A stretch of DNA of 40,150 nt, from positions 1-40,150 of the forward strand of contig NZ_RFFG01000073.1 in the NCBI RefSeq assembly GCF_003696215.1, in the 5' to 3' direction. This DNA comes from Actinomadura harenae. GTDB taxonomy: Bacteria > Actinomycetota > Actinomycetes > Streptosporangiales > Streptosporangiaceae. Positions 24,772 to 31,789 of this stretch are shown here, piece after piece. The first letter of the stretch is position 1; each line of letters opens with the position of its first letter. Under the pieces are notes generated by a model that saw only the letters and a program-made list of their open reading frames with translations, was not told the origin of the DNA and searched no databases. The position numbers and the translations under genes were made by a program.

Positions 24772-25776
24772 TCAGCCGAGCGTCGCGACCATGACGGCCT
24801 TGATGGTGTGCAGGCGGTTCTCCGCCTCGTCGAAGACGATGGACGCCTCGGACTCGAACACCTCCTCGGTCACCTCCAGCGCGTCCAGGCCGGTCTTGCG
24901 GTAGATGTCCTCGCCGACCGTCGTCTCGCGGTTGTGGAAGGCGGGCAGGCAGTGCATGAACTTCACGTTGGGGTTGCCGGTCGCCTTCATGATCTCGGCG
25001 TTGACCTGGTACGGCTTGAGCAGCTTGATGCGCTCGTCCCAGATCTCCTTGGGCTCGCCCATCGACACCCACACGTCGGTGACGACGAAGTCGACGCCGT
25101 GCACGGCCTCCCGCGCGTCCTCGGTGATGAGGAGCTTGCCGCCGGTCCGGGCGTTGATCTCCTGCGCGGGCTTGACGGCCACGTCCTGTTCGGGCCAGAG
25201 GCTCTTCGGCGCGGCGATCCGGACGTCCATCCCGGACAGCGCGCCCGCGGTGATGTAGGAGTGCGCCATGTTGTTGCGGGCGTCGCCGAGGTAGGCGTAG
25301 GACATCGAGTTGAGCGGACGTCCGTTGCCGTGCTCGAACATGGTGAGCTGGTCGGCGAGCATCTGGGTCGGGTGCCACTCGTCGGTCAGGCCGTTCCAGA
25401 CGGGGACGCCGGAGTACTCGGCCAGCTCCTCGACGGTCTTCTGGCTGTTGCCGCGGTACTCGATGCCGTCGTACATGCGGCCGAGGACGCGGGCGGTGTC
25501 CTTGGCCGACTCCTTGTGGCCCATCTGCGAGCCGGACGGCGGCAGGTAGGTGACGTGCGCGCCCTGGTCGTAGGCGGCGACCTCGAACGCGCAGCGGGTG
25601 CGGGTGGAGGTCTTCTCGAAGATCAGCGCGATGTTCTTGCGCTTGAGGCGGGGCTCCTCGGCGCCGCTGCGCTTGGCCACCTTGAGGTCGGCGGACAGGT
25701 CGAGCAGGTACTTCCACTCCTTGGGGGTGAAGTCCAGCTCCTTGAGGAAGCTGCGGCCGTACAGGTTGTAACCCAT
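24772..25776 (-). CDS. arcB: Ornithine carbamoyltransferase, catabolic (ArcB)
   Basis: A 334-residue ornithine carbamoyltransferase. The carbamoyl-phosphate site is STRTR (57-61) plus HPTQMLAD; the ornithine site includes DVWVSMGE and HCLPAFHNRE. The length and SMG loop fit ornithine rather than putrescine or acetylornithine as substrate. Position between arcA and arcC supports the catabolic direction, splitting citrulline into ornithine and carbamoyl phosphate. The ATG at 25776 is preceded by GGAG about 12 bases away. A repeat- and hairpin-rich 152-base gap separates it from arcA. Confidence 0.94.
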   Translation of the reverse strand: MGYNLYGRSFLKELDFTPKEWKYLLDLSADLKVAKRSGAEEPRLKRKNIALIFEKTSTRTRCAFEVAAYDQGAHVTYLPPSGSQMGHKESAKDTARVLGRMYDGIEYRGNSQKTVEELAEYSGVPVWNGLTDEWHPTQMLADQLTMFEHGNGRPLNSMSYAYLGDARNNMAHSYITAGALSGMDVRIAAPKSLWPEQDVAVKPAQEINARTGGKLLITEDAREAVHGVDFVVTDVWVSMGEPKEIWDERIKLLKPYQVNAEIMKATGNPNVKFMHCLPAFHNRETTVGEDIYRKTGLDALEVTEEVFESEASIVFDEAENRLHTIKAVMVATLG

Positions 25777-25795
25777 GGTGTCGGTGTCTCCGTTC

Positions 25796-25828
25796 GGGCG
25801 AGGTGCGGACGAGGTGCGGGCGAGGTGC
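25796..25828. repeat. Three 11-bp tandem repeats between arcA and arcB
   Basis: GGGCGAGGTGC (25796-25806), GGACGAGGTGC (25807-25817) and GGGCGAGGTGC (25818-25828) lie head to tail in the arcB leader, about 20 bases before its start codon on the minus strand. Confidence 0.85.
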
Positions 25829-25852
25829 CGGTCGCCGGTTCGGCCGGGCGGG

Positions 25853-25880
25853 GTGCCCGCGCCGGGCGAGGCGCGGGCAC
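25853..25880. other. Intergenic hairpin between arcA and arcB
   Basis: GTGCCCGCGCC (25853-25863) pairs perfectly with GGCGCGGGCAC (25870-25880) around a 6-base loop, about 50 bases after the arcA stop. There is no T-run. It could act as a processing or partial termination site that sets arcA and arcB levels apart. Confidence 0.55.
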
Positions 25881-25928
25881 ACGGGCGGACGGTCCGGTGA
25901 TGCGGATGGTTCGGTCAGGTCGGGCGCG

Positions 25929-27170
25929 TCAGGCGTCGCGCTCCATCGGGCAGCTCATGCAGCGGGGTCCGCCGCGGCCGCGGCCGAGCTCGCTGCCCCG
26001 GATGGTGATCACCTCGATGCCGTTCTTGGTGAGGTAGTTGTTGGTGGTGGTGTTGCGCTCGTAGGCGACGACCACGCCGGGCTCGATCGCGAGGACGTTG
26101 GAGCCGTCGTCCCACTGCTCGCGCTCGGCGGCGAACACGTCCTGGTGGGGCGTGAGCACCTTGATCTCGTCCATGTCCAGGGCCCTGCCGATGGCCTTGT
26201 GCATGTCCTCGGCCTTGTGGTCGGTGACCTTGAGCTCCTTCTCGGTGTCGCCGGGCTCGACGGTGTACGACGGGAGCATCCCCATCCCGGCGTACTTGGT
26301 GAACACGCCCTGGTCGACCATCGTCATGACGGTGTCCAGGTGCATGAAGGCGCGCTTCTGCGGCATCTGGAGGGCGACGATCTTCTTGGCGGACCCCTGC
26401 GCGAACAGGGACTTGGCCAGCATCTCGACGGCCTGCGGCTGCGTCCGCTCGCTCATGCCGATCAGCACCGAGCCCTTGCCGATGACCAGGACGTCGCCGC
26501 CCTCGATCGTGGCGGGGGCCATCGGGGTGCCCTCGTTCCAGACGTTGAACCCGCCCACGTCCGGCTTGTTGTAGCCGTCGGCGAACAGCGGGTGCCACTT
26601 GTAGATGGCCTCCATGTTCACCGTCTCGCGCATCCGGGCCTTCTTCTTCATGGCGTTGATGGACACGCCGTCGTAGACCCAGCAGGAGGTGTCACGGGTG
26701 AACAGGTGGTTCGGCAGCGGCGGCAGGATGAAGTCGTCCAGCTGGATGGCGTGGAACGCGATCGACTTGATGTCGTCCATGCGCTCCAGCAGTTCCCGCT
26801 TGGTGATGCCGCCGATGAGGAACGAGCCGAGCTCACGCAGGTCCATCGCGTCGAAGGCGTTCCGGATCCCGTCGGTGGCCAGCGGGCCGAACCAGTGCGG
26901 GTCGATCACGTAGTCGAGGATGTGCTTCTTGGCCTCGGGGATCTCGATCGTCTCGCGCAGCAGGTCGAGCAGCAGGTGGACCTTGATGCCGCGGGAGCGC
27001 AGCACCTTCTGGAACTCCTCGTGCTCCTCCCCCGCGCGCTGCACCCAGAGGACGTCGTCGAACAGCAGGTCCGCGGCGTTGGACGGGGTGAGCCGCTTCA
27101 GCGACAGCTCCGGGCGGTGCACCAGCACCTGGCGCAGCTTGCCGACCTCGGAATCGACGTGGAAGGACAT
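25929..27170 (-). CDS. arcA: Arginine deiminase (ArcA)
   Basis: A 413-residue arginine deiminase converting arginine to citrulline and ammonia. Typical motifs: LVHRPELSLKRLTP at the N-terminus, FTRDTSCWVYDG, IEGGDVLVIG, HLDTVMTMVD, AEREQWDDGSNVLAI and VVAYERNTTTNNYL. The catalytic cysteine is Cys404 in GRGGPRCMSCP; the PR just before it replaces the GH of the Pseudomonas enzyme, as in the mycobacterial homologue, so it is not a defect. AGGAGG lies seven bases before the ATG at 27170. It lies just downstream of the ArcD-like permease and upstream of arcB and arcC. Confidence 0.96.
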   Translation of the reverse strand: MSFHVDSEVGKLRQVLVHRPELSLKRLTPSNAADLLFDDVLWVQRAGEEHEEFQKVLRSRGIKVHLLLDLLRETIEIPEAKKHILDYVIDPHWFGPLATDGIRNAFDAMDLRELGSFLIGGITKRELLERMDDIKSIAFHAIQLDDFILPPLPNHLFTRDTSCWVYDGVSINAMKKKARMRETVNMEAIYKWHPLFADGYNKPDVGGFNVWNEGTPMAPATIEGGDVLVIGKGSVLIGMSERTQPQAVEMLAKSLFAQGSAKKIVALQMPQKRAFMHLDTVMTMVDQGVFTKYAGMGMLPSYTVEPGDTEKELKVTDHKAEDMHKAIGRALDMDEIKVLTPHQDVFAAEREQWDDGSNVLAIEPGVVVAYERNTTTNNYLTKNGIEVITIRGSELGRGRGGPRCMSCPMERDA

Positions 27171-27181
27171 GGTTCAGCCTC

Positions 27182-27205
27182 CTTGCTGACTTGCTGACTT
27201 GCTGA
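27182..27205. repeat. Three 8-bp tandem repeats just upstream of the arcA ribosome site
   Basis: CTTGCTGA is repeated exactly three times (27182-27189, 27190-27197, 27198-27205). On the coding strand this reads TCAGCAAG repeated, running directly into the AGGAGG ribosome site of arcA. Confidence 0.85.
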
Positions 27206-27243
27206 GTGGTGGAAGTTCAGGTGTTCGGCGGCGGGAGCGGGGC

Positions 27244-27261
27244 GGCCGGCGGGCGCCGGCC
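27244..27261. other. Short hairpin between permease gene and arcA
   Basis: GGCCGGCG (27244-27251) and CGCCGGCC (27254-27261) are inverted copies two bases apart. In RNA the loop would open somewhat wider. It lies 10 bases past the ArcD-like permease stop codon on the minus strand and may attenuate read-through into arcA. Confidence 0.4.
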
Positions 27262-27271
27262 ACCGCCGGGC

Positions 27272-28774
27272 TCAACCGCCCGGTCCGGATCCGGTGGCGG
27301 TGCCTCCTCCGGCGTCCCCTCCGCTTCCTCCGGAGGGACCGGACGGTGCGGGGGTGGTCGCCACGACCTCGCGCCGCGGGCCGTACTCGCCGCGCCGGGC
27401 CTTGGTCCAGATGTAGACGACGACTCCGATCAGCATCGCGAGGATGCCGAGCATGACGGCCTGCTCACCGGAGCTGTAGACGATGGCGAAGGAGAAGACC
27501 AGCGCGATGATCGTGACCGTCATGTCCTTGGCCATCCGCACCTTGTTGACCTCGCGTCCGCCGGTGACCAGCCAGAACAGCTGGGCCGCCGCGGAGAAGA
27601 AGTAGGGGATCGCGGTGGTGAAGGACGCGAAGAGCAGGATCGTGTTGAAGGTGTTCTCTGACGCGTAGGCGAACAGCAGCATCAGGGTGGTCAGGCCGGT
27701 CCCGACGAGGATGCCGACGACCGGGGCCTCGCGCTTGGACAGCTTGGCGAACGACTTGGGGAACATGCCGTCGCGGGCCGCGGCCATGGGCATCTCGGCG
27801 ACCAGCATCGTCCAGCCGTTCAGGGCGCCGATGCCGGAGATGATCGCGCAGACCGCCATCACGTTGCCCCACATGGAGCCGCCGAACATGTTGTTCAGGG
27901 AGTCCGCGAACGGGGCGGTGGAGTTCTGCAGCTGGTCGTGCGGGACGGTGCCGAAGACGGCGAGGGTCGCGAGCAGGTACATCACGCCACAGGCCAGGAC
28001 ACCGTAGACGCTGGCCTTGCCGACGTTCCGCTCGGGGTTCTTGATCCGCTCGGCGACGATCGTCACCGACTCCATCCCGGAGTAGATGAACAGGATCAGG
28101 CCGAGGGAGAGCGAGATCGCGCTCCACAGCGAGCCGCCGCTGGCGTTGAACGGCCCGAAGTTGGCGGACTTCAGGAAGAACAGCCCGACGATGCCGACGA
28201 AGATCAGCGGGACGAACTTCAGGACCGTGGTGACCGTCTGGAAGATCCCGATGTTCTTCACGCCGGTCAGGTTGATCAGCGCCGGGATCCAGATGCCGAC
28301 CAGGCCGATCGCGATCTGCCCGGCGGTGTTGTCCCAGTGCAGGAAGTGGTTGACGTAGCCGACCCAGGCGACCGCGATGCCCGCGTTGCCGCCCCAGGCG
28401 GTGAGCCAGAAGGACCAGGCGCTCCAGAAGCCCATGAACTCGCCGAACGCGCTGCGCGCGTAGGCGTAGGGCCCTCCGGACGCCGGGATGCGCGCGCCGA
28501 GCTTGCCGAAGACCAGCGCGAGCGCGACCGCCCCGATGGTGGTGGCGATCATGACCGGGAAGCTGATCGTCCCGATCGCCGCGAGTGACGCGGGCAGAAG
28601 GAAGATGCCGGTGCCGACGATGTTGCCGACGACCAGGGCGGTGGACTGCGGGAGACCGAGCTTCCCGGCCTCACCGAGCGCCTGGGCCGGATGCGGTTCC
28701 CCGGCCTTGCCGAGTTCGGCCGCCTCCCAGGCCGATGCCGTCGACGGCGTCGACGGTGTCGCACGATCGCTCAT
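27272..28774 (-). CDS. ArcD-like amino acid antiporter of the APC superfamily
   Basis: A 500-residue permease with about 12 hydrophobic helices, between a ~40-residue cytoplasmic lead and a Gly/Ser/Pro-rich tail. The first helix has LVVGNIVGTGIFLLP; PASGGPYAYARSAFGEF follows, and FIYSGMESVTIVAERIKNPE lies in the middle. This pattern fits the basic amino acid/polyamine antiporter family that includes arginine/ornithine exchangers. Placement as first gene before arcA, arcB and arcC supports an arginine-for-ornithine exchange role. The ATG at 28774 follows a run of five G residues; the open frame extends upstream without a better site. Its paralogue at 19809-21233 closes the cluster. Confidence 0.9.
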   Translation of the reverse strand: MSDRATPSTPSTASAWEAAELGKAGEPHPAQALGEAGKLGLPQSTALVVGNIVGTGIFLLPASLAAIGTISFPVMIATTIGAVALALVFGKLGARIPASGGPYAYARSAFGEFMGFWSAWSFWLTAWGGNAGIAVAWVGYVNHFLHWDNTAGQIAIGLVGIWIPALINLTGVKNIGIFQTVTTVLKFVPLIFVGIVGLFFLKSANFGPFNASGGSLWSAISLSLGLILFIYSGMESVTIVAERIKNPERNVGKASVYGVLACGVMYLLATLAVFGTVPHDQLQNSTAPFADSLNNMFGGSMWGNVMAVCAIISGIGALNGWTMLVAEMPMAAARDGMFPKSFAKLSKREAPVVGILVGTGLTTLMLLFAYASENTFNTILLFASFTTAIPYFFSAAAQLFWLVTGGREVNKVRMAKDMTVTIIALVFSFAIVYSSGEQAVMLGILAMLIGVVVYIWTKARRGEYGPRREVVATTPAPSGPSGGSGGDAGGGTATGSGPGG

Positions 28775-29152
28775 ATCAGAGCCCCCTCGACCGATCCGAT
28801 TTCGCCAGCCGCATCGAGGATCATGCGACATGCGGGGAATTACCCCTGGGCGGGTTCACGAAAACTCGCGAACGATCAAGACGCTAGTACGCCCGAAATG
28901 CGAGCGGCGTCAGAGGCTTTTCACGTTTACCGCGCGAAGGGTCGCACATGACCCGCACTTGGCACGTCCTGGCCGGTGAACCCCCGTACGTGTGGGTGTT
29001 CGGTGAGATTCCGGCTCTCATCGTCGATGGATCGGGGCGTCTTCTTTTACCGCTCTTTGCGTCCCGGACGATGCCCGTGGATCACGCTGCATAGGCGTCG
29101 GCGGCGGGTGGTGACGGAGGCCACTCACGGCTCTCATATTCGCCAGATAAAT
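28775..29152. other. Long leader/intergenic region upstream of the ArcD-like gene
   Basis: About 380 bases without a gene I can support; small open frames here have no ribosome sites or recognisable protein character. Base composition is less GC-rich than the coding regions. It must hold the promoter for the arginine deiminase operon, but no standard -35/-10 pair is convincing. One clear dyad is listed separately. Confidence 0.5.
28834..28846. promoter_or_regulatory. GGGG-AATTA-CCCC dyad in the arc leader
   Basis: GGGGAATTACCCC is an almost perfect palindrome with an A/T centre, 60 bases before the permease start codon. Its form (G-run, A/T centre, C-run) is loosely like DosR/DevR-type hypoxia sites, but the key GGGAC half-site is absent. 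It is a candidate operator only. Confidence 0.25.
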
Positions 29153-29193
29153 GGCAACGCCCCGGCCGATTTCACATCGGCCGGGGCGTTGCC
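29153..29193 (-). terminator. Strong intrinsic terminator of the DUF3040-like gene
   Basis: GGCAACGCCCCGGCCGAT (29153-29170) pairs perfectly over 18 bp with 29176-29193 around the loop TTCAC. On the minus strand it is followed by ATTTAT. It lies 29 bases after the stop codon of the gene at 29223-29540. Confidence 0.85.
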
Positions 29194-29222
29194 CGTAAAA
29201 GCTCGGAGAAGGCTCCGGGAGG

Positions 29223-29540
29223 TCAGCCGCGACAGTTCCCGGCGAGCGCCTGGGCGGGGCGCCCGGCGCAGGCCACCGTCGCCCCGGCGGGGGCGTCCGC
29301 GCCGTCGATACCACCCTCGGCCCCCGCGCCCGAGGTCATGACCGAGACGACCAGGAACGCGCCGACGAGCAGCGCGCCGACCAGGGCCACCGGGACGAGC
29401 GTCCAGCGCGACGGGAGGCCGAGGGCGCTGGTCTCGTAGCCGCCGAACGCCGAGAGGCGGCGGCCGAACTCGGGGTCGTCGCTGGTCAGTCGTCGCGCGA
29501 TCTCCGTCAGCGTCCTGTGCTCACCCGCCGTCAGCGCCAT
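29223..29540 (-). CDS. Small DUF3040-like single-pass membrane protein
   Basis: About 105 residues. The N-terminal MALTAGEHRTLTEIARRLTSDDPEFGRRL resembles the DUF3040 family of actinobacteria, which start MALS.HE...L..IE..L..DDP.F. One hydrophobic helix follows (about 46-68), then a Gly/Ala-rich segment with two cysteines (VACAG and AGNCRG). The ATG at 29540 has GGGGG upstream; the frame could begin a few codons earlier but the family start fits here. Function is unknown. It has its own promoter and terminator, so it is a single-gene unit. Confidence 0.75.
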   Translation of the reverse strand: MALTAGEHRTLTEIARRLTSDDPEFGRRLSAFGGYETSALGLPSRWTLVPVALVGALLVGAFLVVSVMTSGAGAEGGIDGADAPAGATVACAGRPAQALAGNCRG

Positions 29541-29584
29541 CTGGTCCCGTCCCCCTGTTCGCCGCACTTCCCGGTTGAGGGTCG

Positions 29585-29613
29585 GTTTTAGCCGCTTTTG
29601 GGCTTTGTGTCCA
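29585..29613 (-). promoter_or_regulatory. Sigma-70-like promoter for the DUF3040-like gene
   Basis: On the minus strand TGGACA (29613-29608) and TAAAAC (29590-29585) are separated by 17 bases, close to the TTGACA/TATAAT consensus. The start codon lies about 45 bases downstream. This is the best vegetative-type promoter match I noticed in the window. Confidence 0.5.
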
Positions 29614-29676
29614 GTTTTTGGCGCAGACTTTACCTTCGCCCCCGCCGTGACGCGGGCGGGCGCGGGACGCGGCGGG

Positions 29677-30585
29677 TCAGTCGCCCCGGGAGCCGCTCAG
29701 CGCGTTCGCACCGGCGACGATCTCGCTGATCTCCATCGTGATCTCCTCCTGGCGGGCCTCGTTCGCCTGCCGGGTGAGCGACTCGATCAGGTCGTGGGCG
29801 TTGTCGGTCGCGGCCATCATCGCGGCCCGCCGCGCGGCGTGCTCGGCCGCGGCGGACTCCAGCCGCATGTGCCACAGGCGGCCGTTAACGTACTGGCGGA
29901 GCAGGCCGTCCAGCAGCAGGAGCGGGTCCGGCTCGAACTCGTAGGCGGACGCCGCCCCCAGCTCGACCTCGCCCTCCTCCACCTCCTCGACCTCGAGCGG
30001 CAGGATCCGCCGGACGTTGACCTTCTGCGACAGCATCGACACGAACTCGTTGTAGACGACATGGACGCCGCCGACGCCGCCGTCCTTGGTCGGACGGTCG
30101 AACGCCTCCAGCAGCGTCTGCCCGATCTCGGCGGTCGTCGCGTAGTCGGGCCGTCCCGAGTCGCCGTGCCAGGACCGCTCGACCGGCACGTCCTTGAACC
30201 GGAAGTGGTCGATGCCGCGCTGCCCGGCGACGTACAGGACGGGCTCGCTGCCCCGCTCCCGCAGGTTCGCCATCAGGGCCTCGCCCTGCTTGATCGCGTT
30301 GTTGTTGAACGCGCCGCAGAAGCCGCGGTCGCTGCTCAGCACCAGCAGCGCGACCCGCGAGGTGTCCGGGTCCTCGTTCAGCAGCGCGTGGTCCATCTGG
30401 ACGTGGTGGCTGATCAGCGCCTCGACCGCCCGGGTCACCTGCCGCGCGTACGGCATGGCCTGGAAGAGCCGCAGCTGCGCCTGAGAGATCCGGGCGGCGG
30501 CGATCAGTTCCTGTGCCCGGGTGATCTTCGCCGTGGACTTCACCGAGCGGATGCGGTTGCGCAGTGCGCGCAGTTGAGCGGCCAT
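29677..30585 (-). CDS. Isolated ATP synthase gamma-subunit homologue
   Basis: A 302-residue F1 gamma-type protein. The N-terminal helix reads MAAQLRALRNRIRSVKSTAK followed by ITRAQELIAAARI, much like mycobacterial AtpG. The central Rossmann-like part has VLSSDRGFCGAFNNN; the C-terminal helix has MMAATDNAHDLIESL and ARQEEITMEISEIVAGANAL, where most AtpG have RQAxITQE. Length is normal, so it is not a fragment. Gamma forms the rotating shaft of ATP synthase and is normally encoded between atpA and atpD. Here the neighbours are a DUF3040-like gene and a divergent ABC system, with no other atp gene. The ATG at 30585 matches the family start; the frame extends upstream to 30642. Whether it is the only gamma or an extra paralogue cannot be seen. 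Confidence 0.85.
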   Translation of the reverse strand: MAAQLRALRNRIRSVKSTAKITRAQELIAAARISQAQLRLFQAMPYARQVTRAVEALISHHVQMDHALLNEDPDTSRVALLVLSSDRGFCGAFNNNAIKQGEALMANLRERGSEPVLYVAGQRGIDHFRFKDVPVERSWHGDSGRPDYATTAEIGQTLLEAFDRPTKDGGVGGVHVVYNEFVSMLSQKVNVRRILPLEVEEVEEGEVELGAASAYEFEPDPLLLLDGLLRQYVNGRLWHMRLESAAAEHAARRAAMMAATDNAHDLIESLTRQANEARQEEITMEISEIVAGANALSGSRGD

Positions 30586-30627
30586 GACGGCCACGCTGCC
30601 ACCGCCCCCGGCCGTCCCCACGCCGAC

Positions 30628-30667
30628 GGGACGTCCCATCACCGAAGCTTTGTCGGGACTTTCCCCC
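30628..30667. promoter_or_regulatory. Paired GGGAC elements upstream of the isolated atpG-like gene
   Basis: GGGACGTCCC (30628-30637) is a perfect palindrome, and GGGACTTTCCCCC (30655-30667) repeats the half-site 27 bases on. Both resemble parts of the DosR/DevR site GGGACTWWAGTCCC but neither is complete. They lie 43-82 bases before the gamma-like gene's start codon. The rest of the 259-base divergent gap shows nothing else I can name. Confidence 0.25.
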
Positions 30668-30832
30668 GCATGCGTCCCGGATCACAAGGACCGCCTCGAC
30701 GGGGTGGCGGCGATCACGTCCCGTCCCCGCGCAGTCCCCGCGAAGAGCCTCGGAACCGGCGTCGGACACGGACGTGGCGACCGTCACCGCGCCCCGAGGG
30801 CATCCCGGGCCGGAGCGCGGAAGGGCCGGTCA

Positions 30833-30838
30833 TAAACT
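30833..30838 (+). promoter_or_regulatory. Candidate -10 element for leaderless ABC transporter mRNA
   Basis: TAAACT (TANNNT pattern) ends exactly six bases before the ATG at 30845, the layout of an actinobacterial leaderless transcript. There is no properly spaced ribosome site for this gene, which supports the idea. No clear -35 element. Confidence 0.45.
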
Positions 30839-30844
30839 CGGGAC

Positions 30845-31789
30845 ATGGCACCCCCCGGAGACGACACCACCTCATCCGGTAGCGCTGTCCTGCTCGACGG
30901 GCTGGTCAAGCGGTACGGCGCGAAGACCGCCGTGGACGGGGCGTCCTTCGGGGCCGCGCGCGGCGAGATCACCGCGCTGCTCGGCCCGAACGGCGCGGGC
31001 AAGACCACCACGATCGAGATCTGCGAGGGCTTCCGCCGCGCCGACTCCGGCACCGTCCGCGTCCTCGGCCTCGACCCGGTCGCGGACGCCAGGGCGCTCA
31101 AACCGCGCGTCGGGGTGATGCCGCAGTCCGGCGGCGTCCCCGGCACCGCGAAGGCCGGCGAGTTCCTCCGGCTCGTCGCCGCGTTCCACACCGAGCCGCT
31201 CGACCCGGGCGCCCTGCTCGAGCGGCTCGGCCTCACCGAGCACGCCCGCACCCCGTACCGGCGGCTGTCCGGTGGGCAGCAGCAGCGCCTGTCGCTGGCC
31301 GTCGCCCTCGTCGGCCGCCCCGAGCTGGTCTTCCTGGACGAGCCGACCACCGGCCTCGACCCGCAGGCCCGGCACGCGACCTGGGACCTGGTCGCCGGGC
31401 TCCGCGACGCCGGGGTGTCGGTGGTGCTGACCACGCACTACATGGAGGAGGCCGAGCGCCTCGCCGACCACGTGGTGATCGTCGACCACGGCCGGGTCGT
31501 CGCGCAGGGCTCCCCCGCCGAGCTGACCGGCGCCGAGCGGCAGCTGCGCTTCCGCGCCCGTCCCGGCCTCGGCCTGGACGAGCTGCTCGCCGCGCTCCCC
31601 GTCGGCAGCGCCGCCAAGGAGTCGCCCGCCGGGCACTACCTCGTCGAGGGCGACGTCAGGCCTGAGCTGCTGGCGACCGTGACCGCGTGGTGCGCCTCGC
31701 ACGGCGTCCTCGCCGAGGACCTGCGGATCGAGCGCCGCACCCTCGAGGACGTCTTCCTGGAACTGACCGGACGGGAGCTGCGCTCGTGA
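30845..31789 (+). CDS. ABC export system ATP-binding protein (DrrA-like)
   Basis: A 314-residue ABC ATPase of the drug/lipid export (CcmA/DrrA) type. Walker A GPNGAGKTT begins near residue 47; the signature LSGGQQQRLSLA is near 140, Walker B LVFLDEPTTGLD near 160, and the switch histidine is in LTTHYMEEAERLADHV. The C-terminal ~90 residues are the extra domain usual in this group, ending ERRTLEDVFLELTGRELRS. Its stop overlaps the GTG start of the permease gene (GTGA). Substrate unknown; such pairs export antibiotics or lipids. Confidence 0.93.
   Translation: MAPPGDDTTSSGSAVLLDGLVKRYGAKTAVDGASFGAARGEITALLGPNGAGKTTTIEICEGFRRADSGTVRVLGLDPVADARALKPRVGVMPQSGGVPGTAKAGEFLRLVAAFHTEPLDPGALLERLGLTEHARTPYRRLSGGQQQRLSLAVALVGRPELVFLDEPTTGLDPQARHATWDLVAGLRDAGVSVVLTTHYMEEAERLADHVVIVDHGRVVAQGSPAELTGAERQLRFRARPGLGLDELLAALPVGSAAKESPAGHYLVEGDVRPELLATVTAWCASHGVLAEDLRIERRTLEDVFLELTGRELRS

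Noticed and set aside
25929..27170. Apparent loss of the GH residues before the arginine deiminase cysteine (GGPRCMSCP)
   Set aside because: The mycobacterial arginine deiminase I recall has the same GGPRCMSCP end, so this is a lineage feature and not a broken active site.
28976..29341. A 121-residue plus-strand frame in the arc leader region
   Set aside because: It runs through the strong terminator and into the DUF3040-like gene, has an Arg/Pro-rich shadow-like composition and no ribosome site.
30530..30585. Gln in ITRAQELIAA where the Escherichia coli gamma subunit has Met23
   Set aside because: Mycobacterial AtpG has the same Gln, so this is not evidence that the orphan gamma subunit is non-functional.
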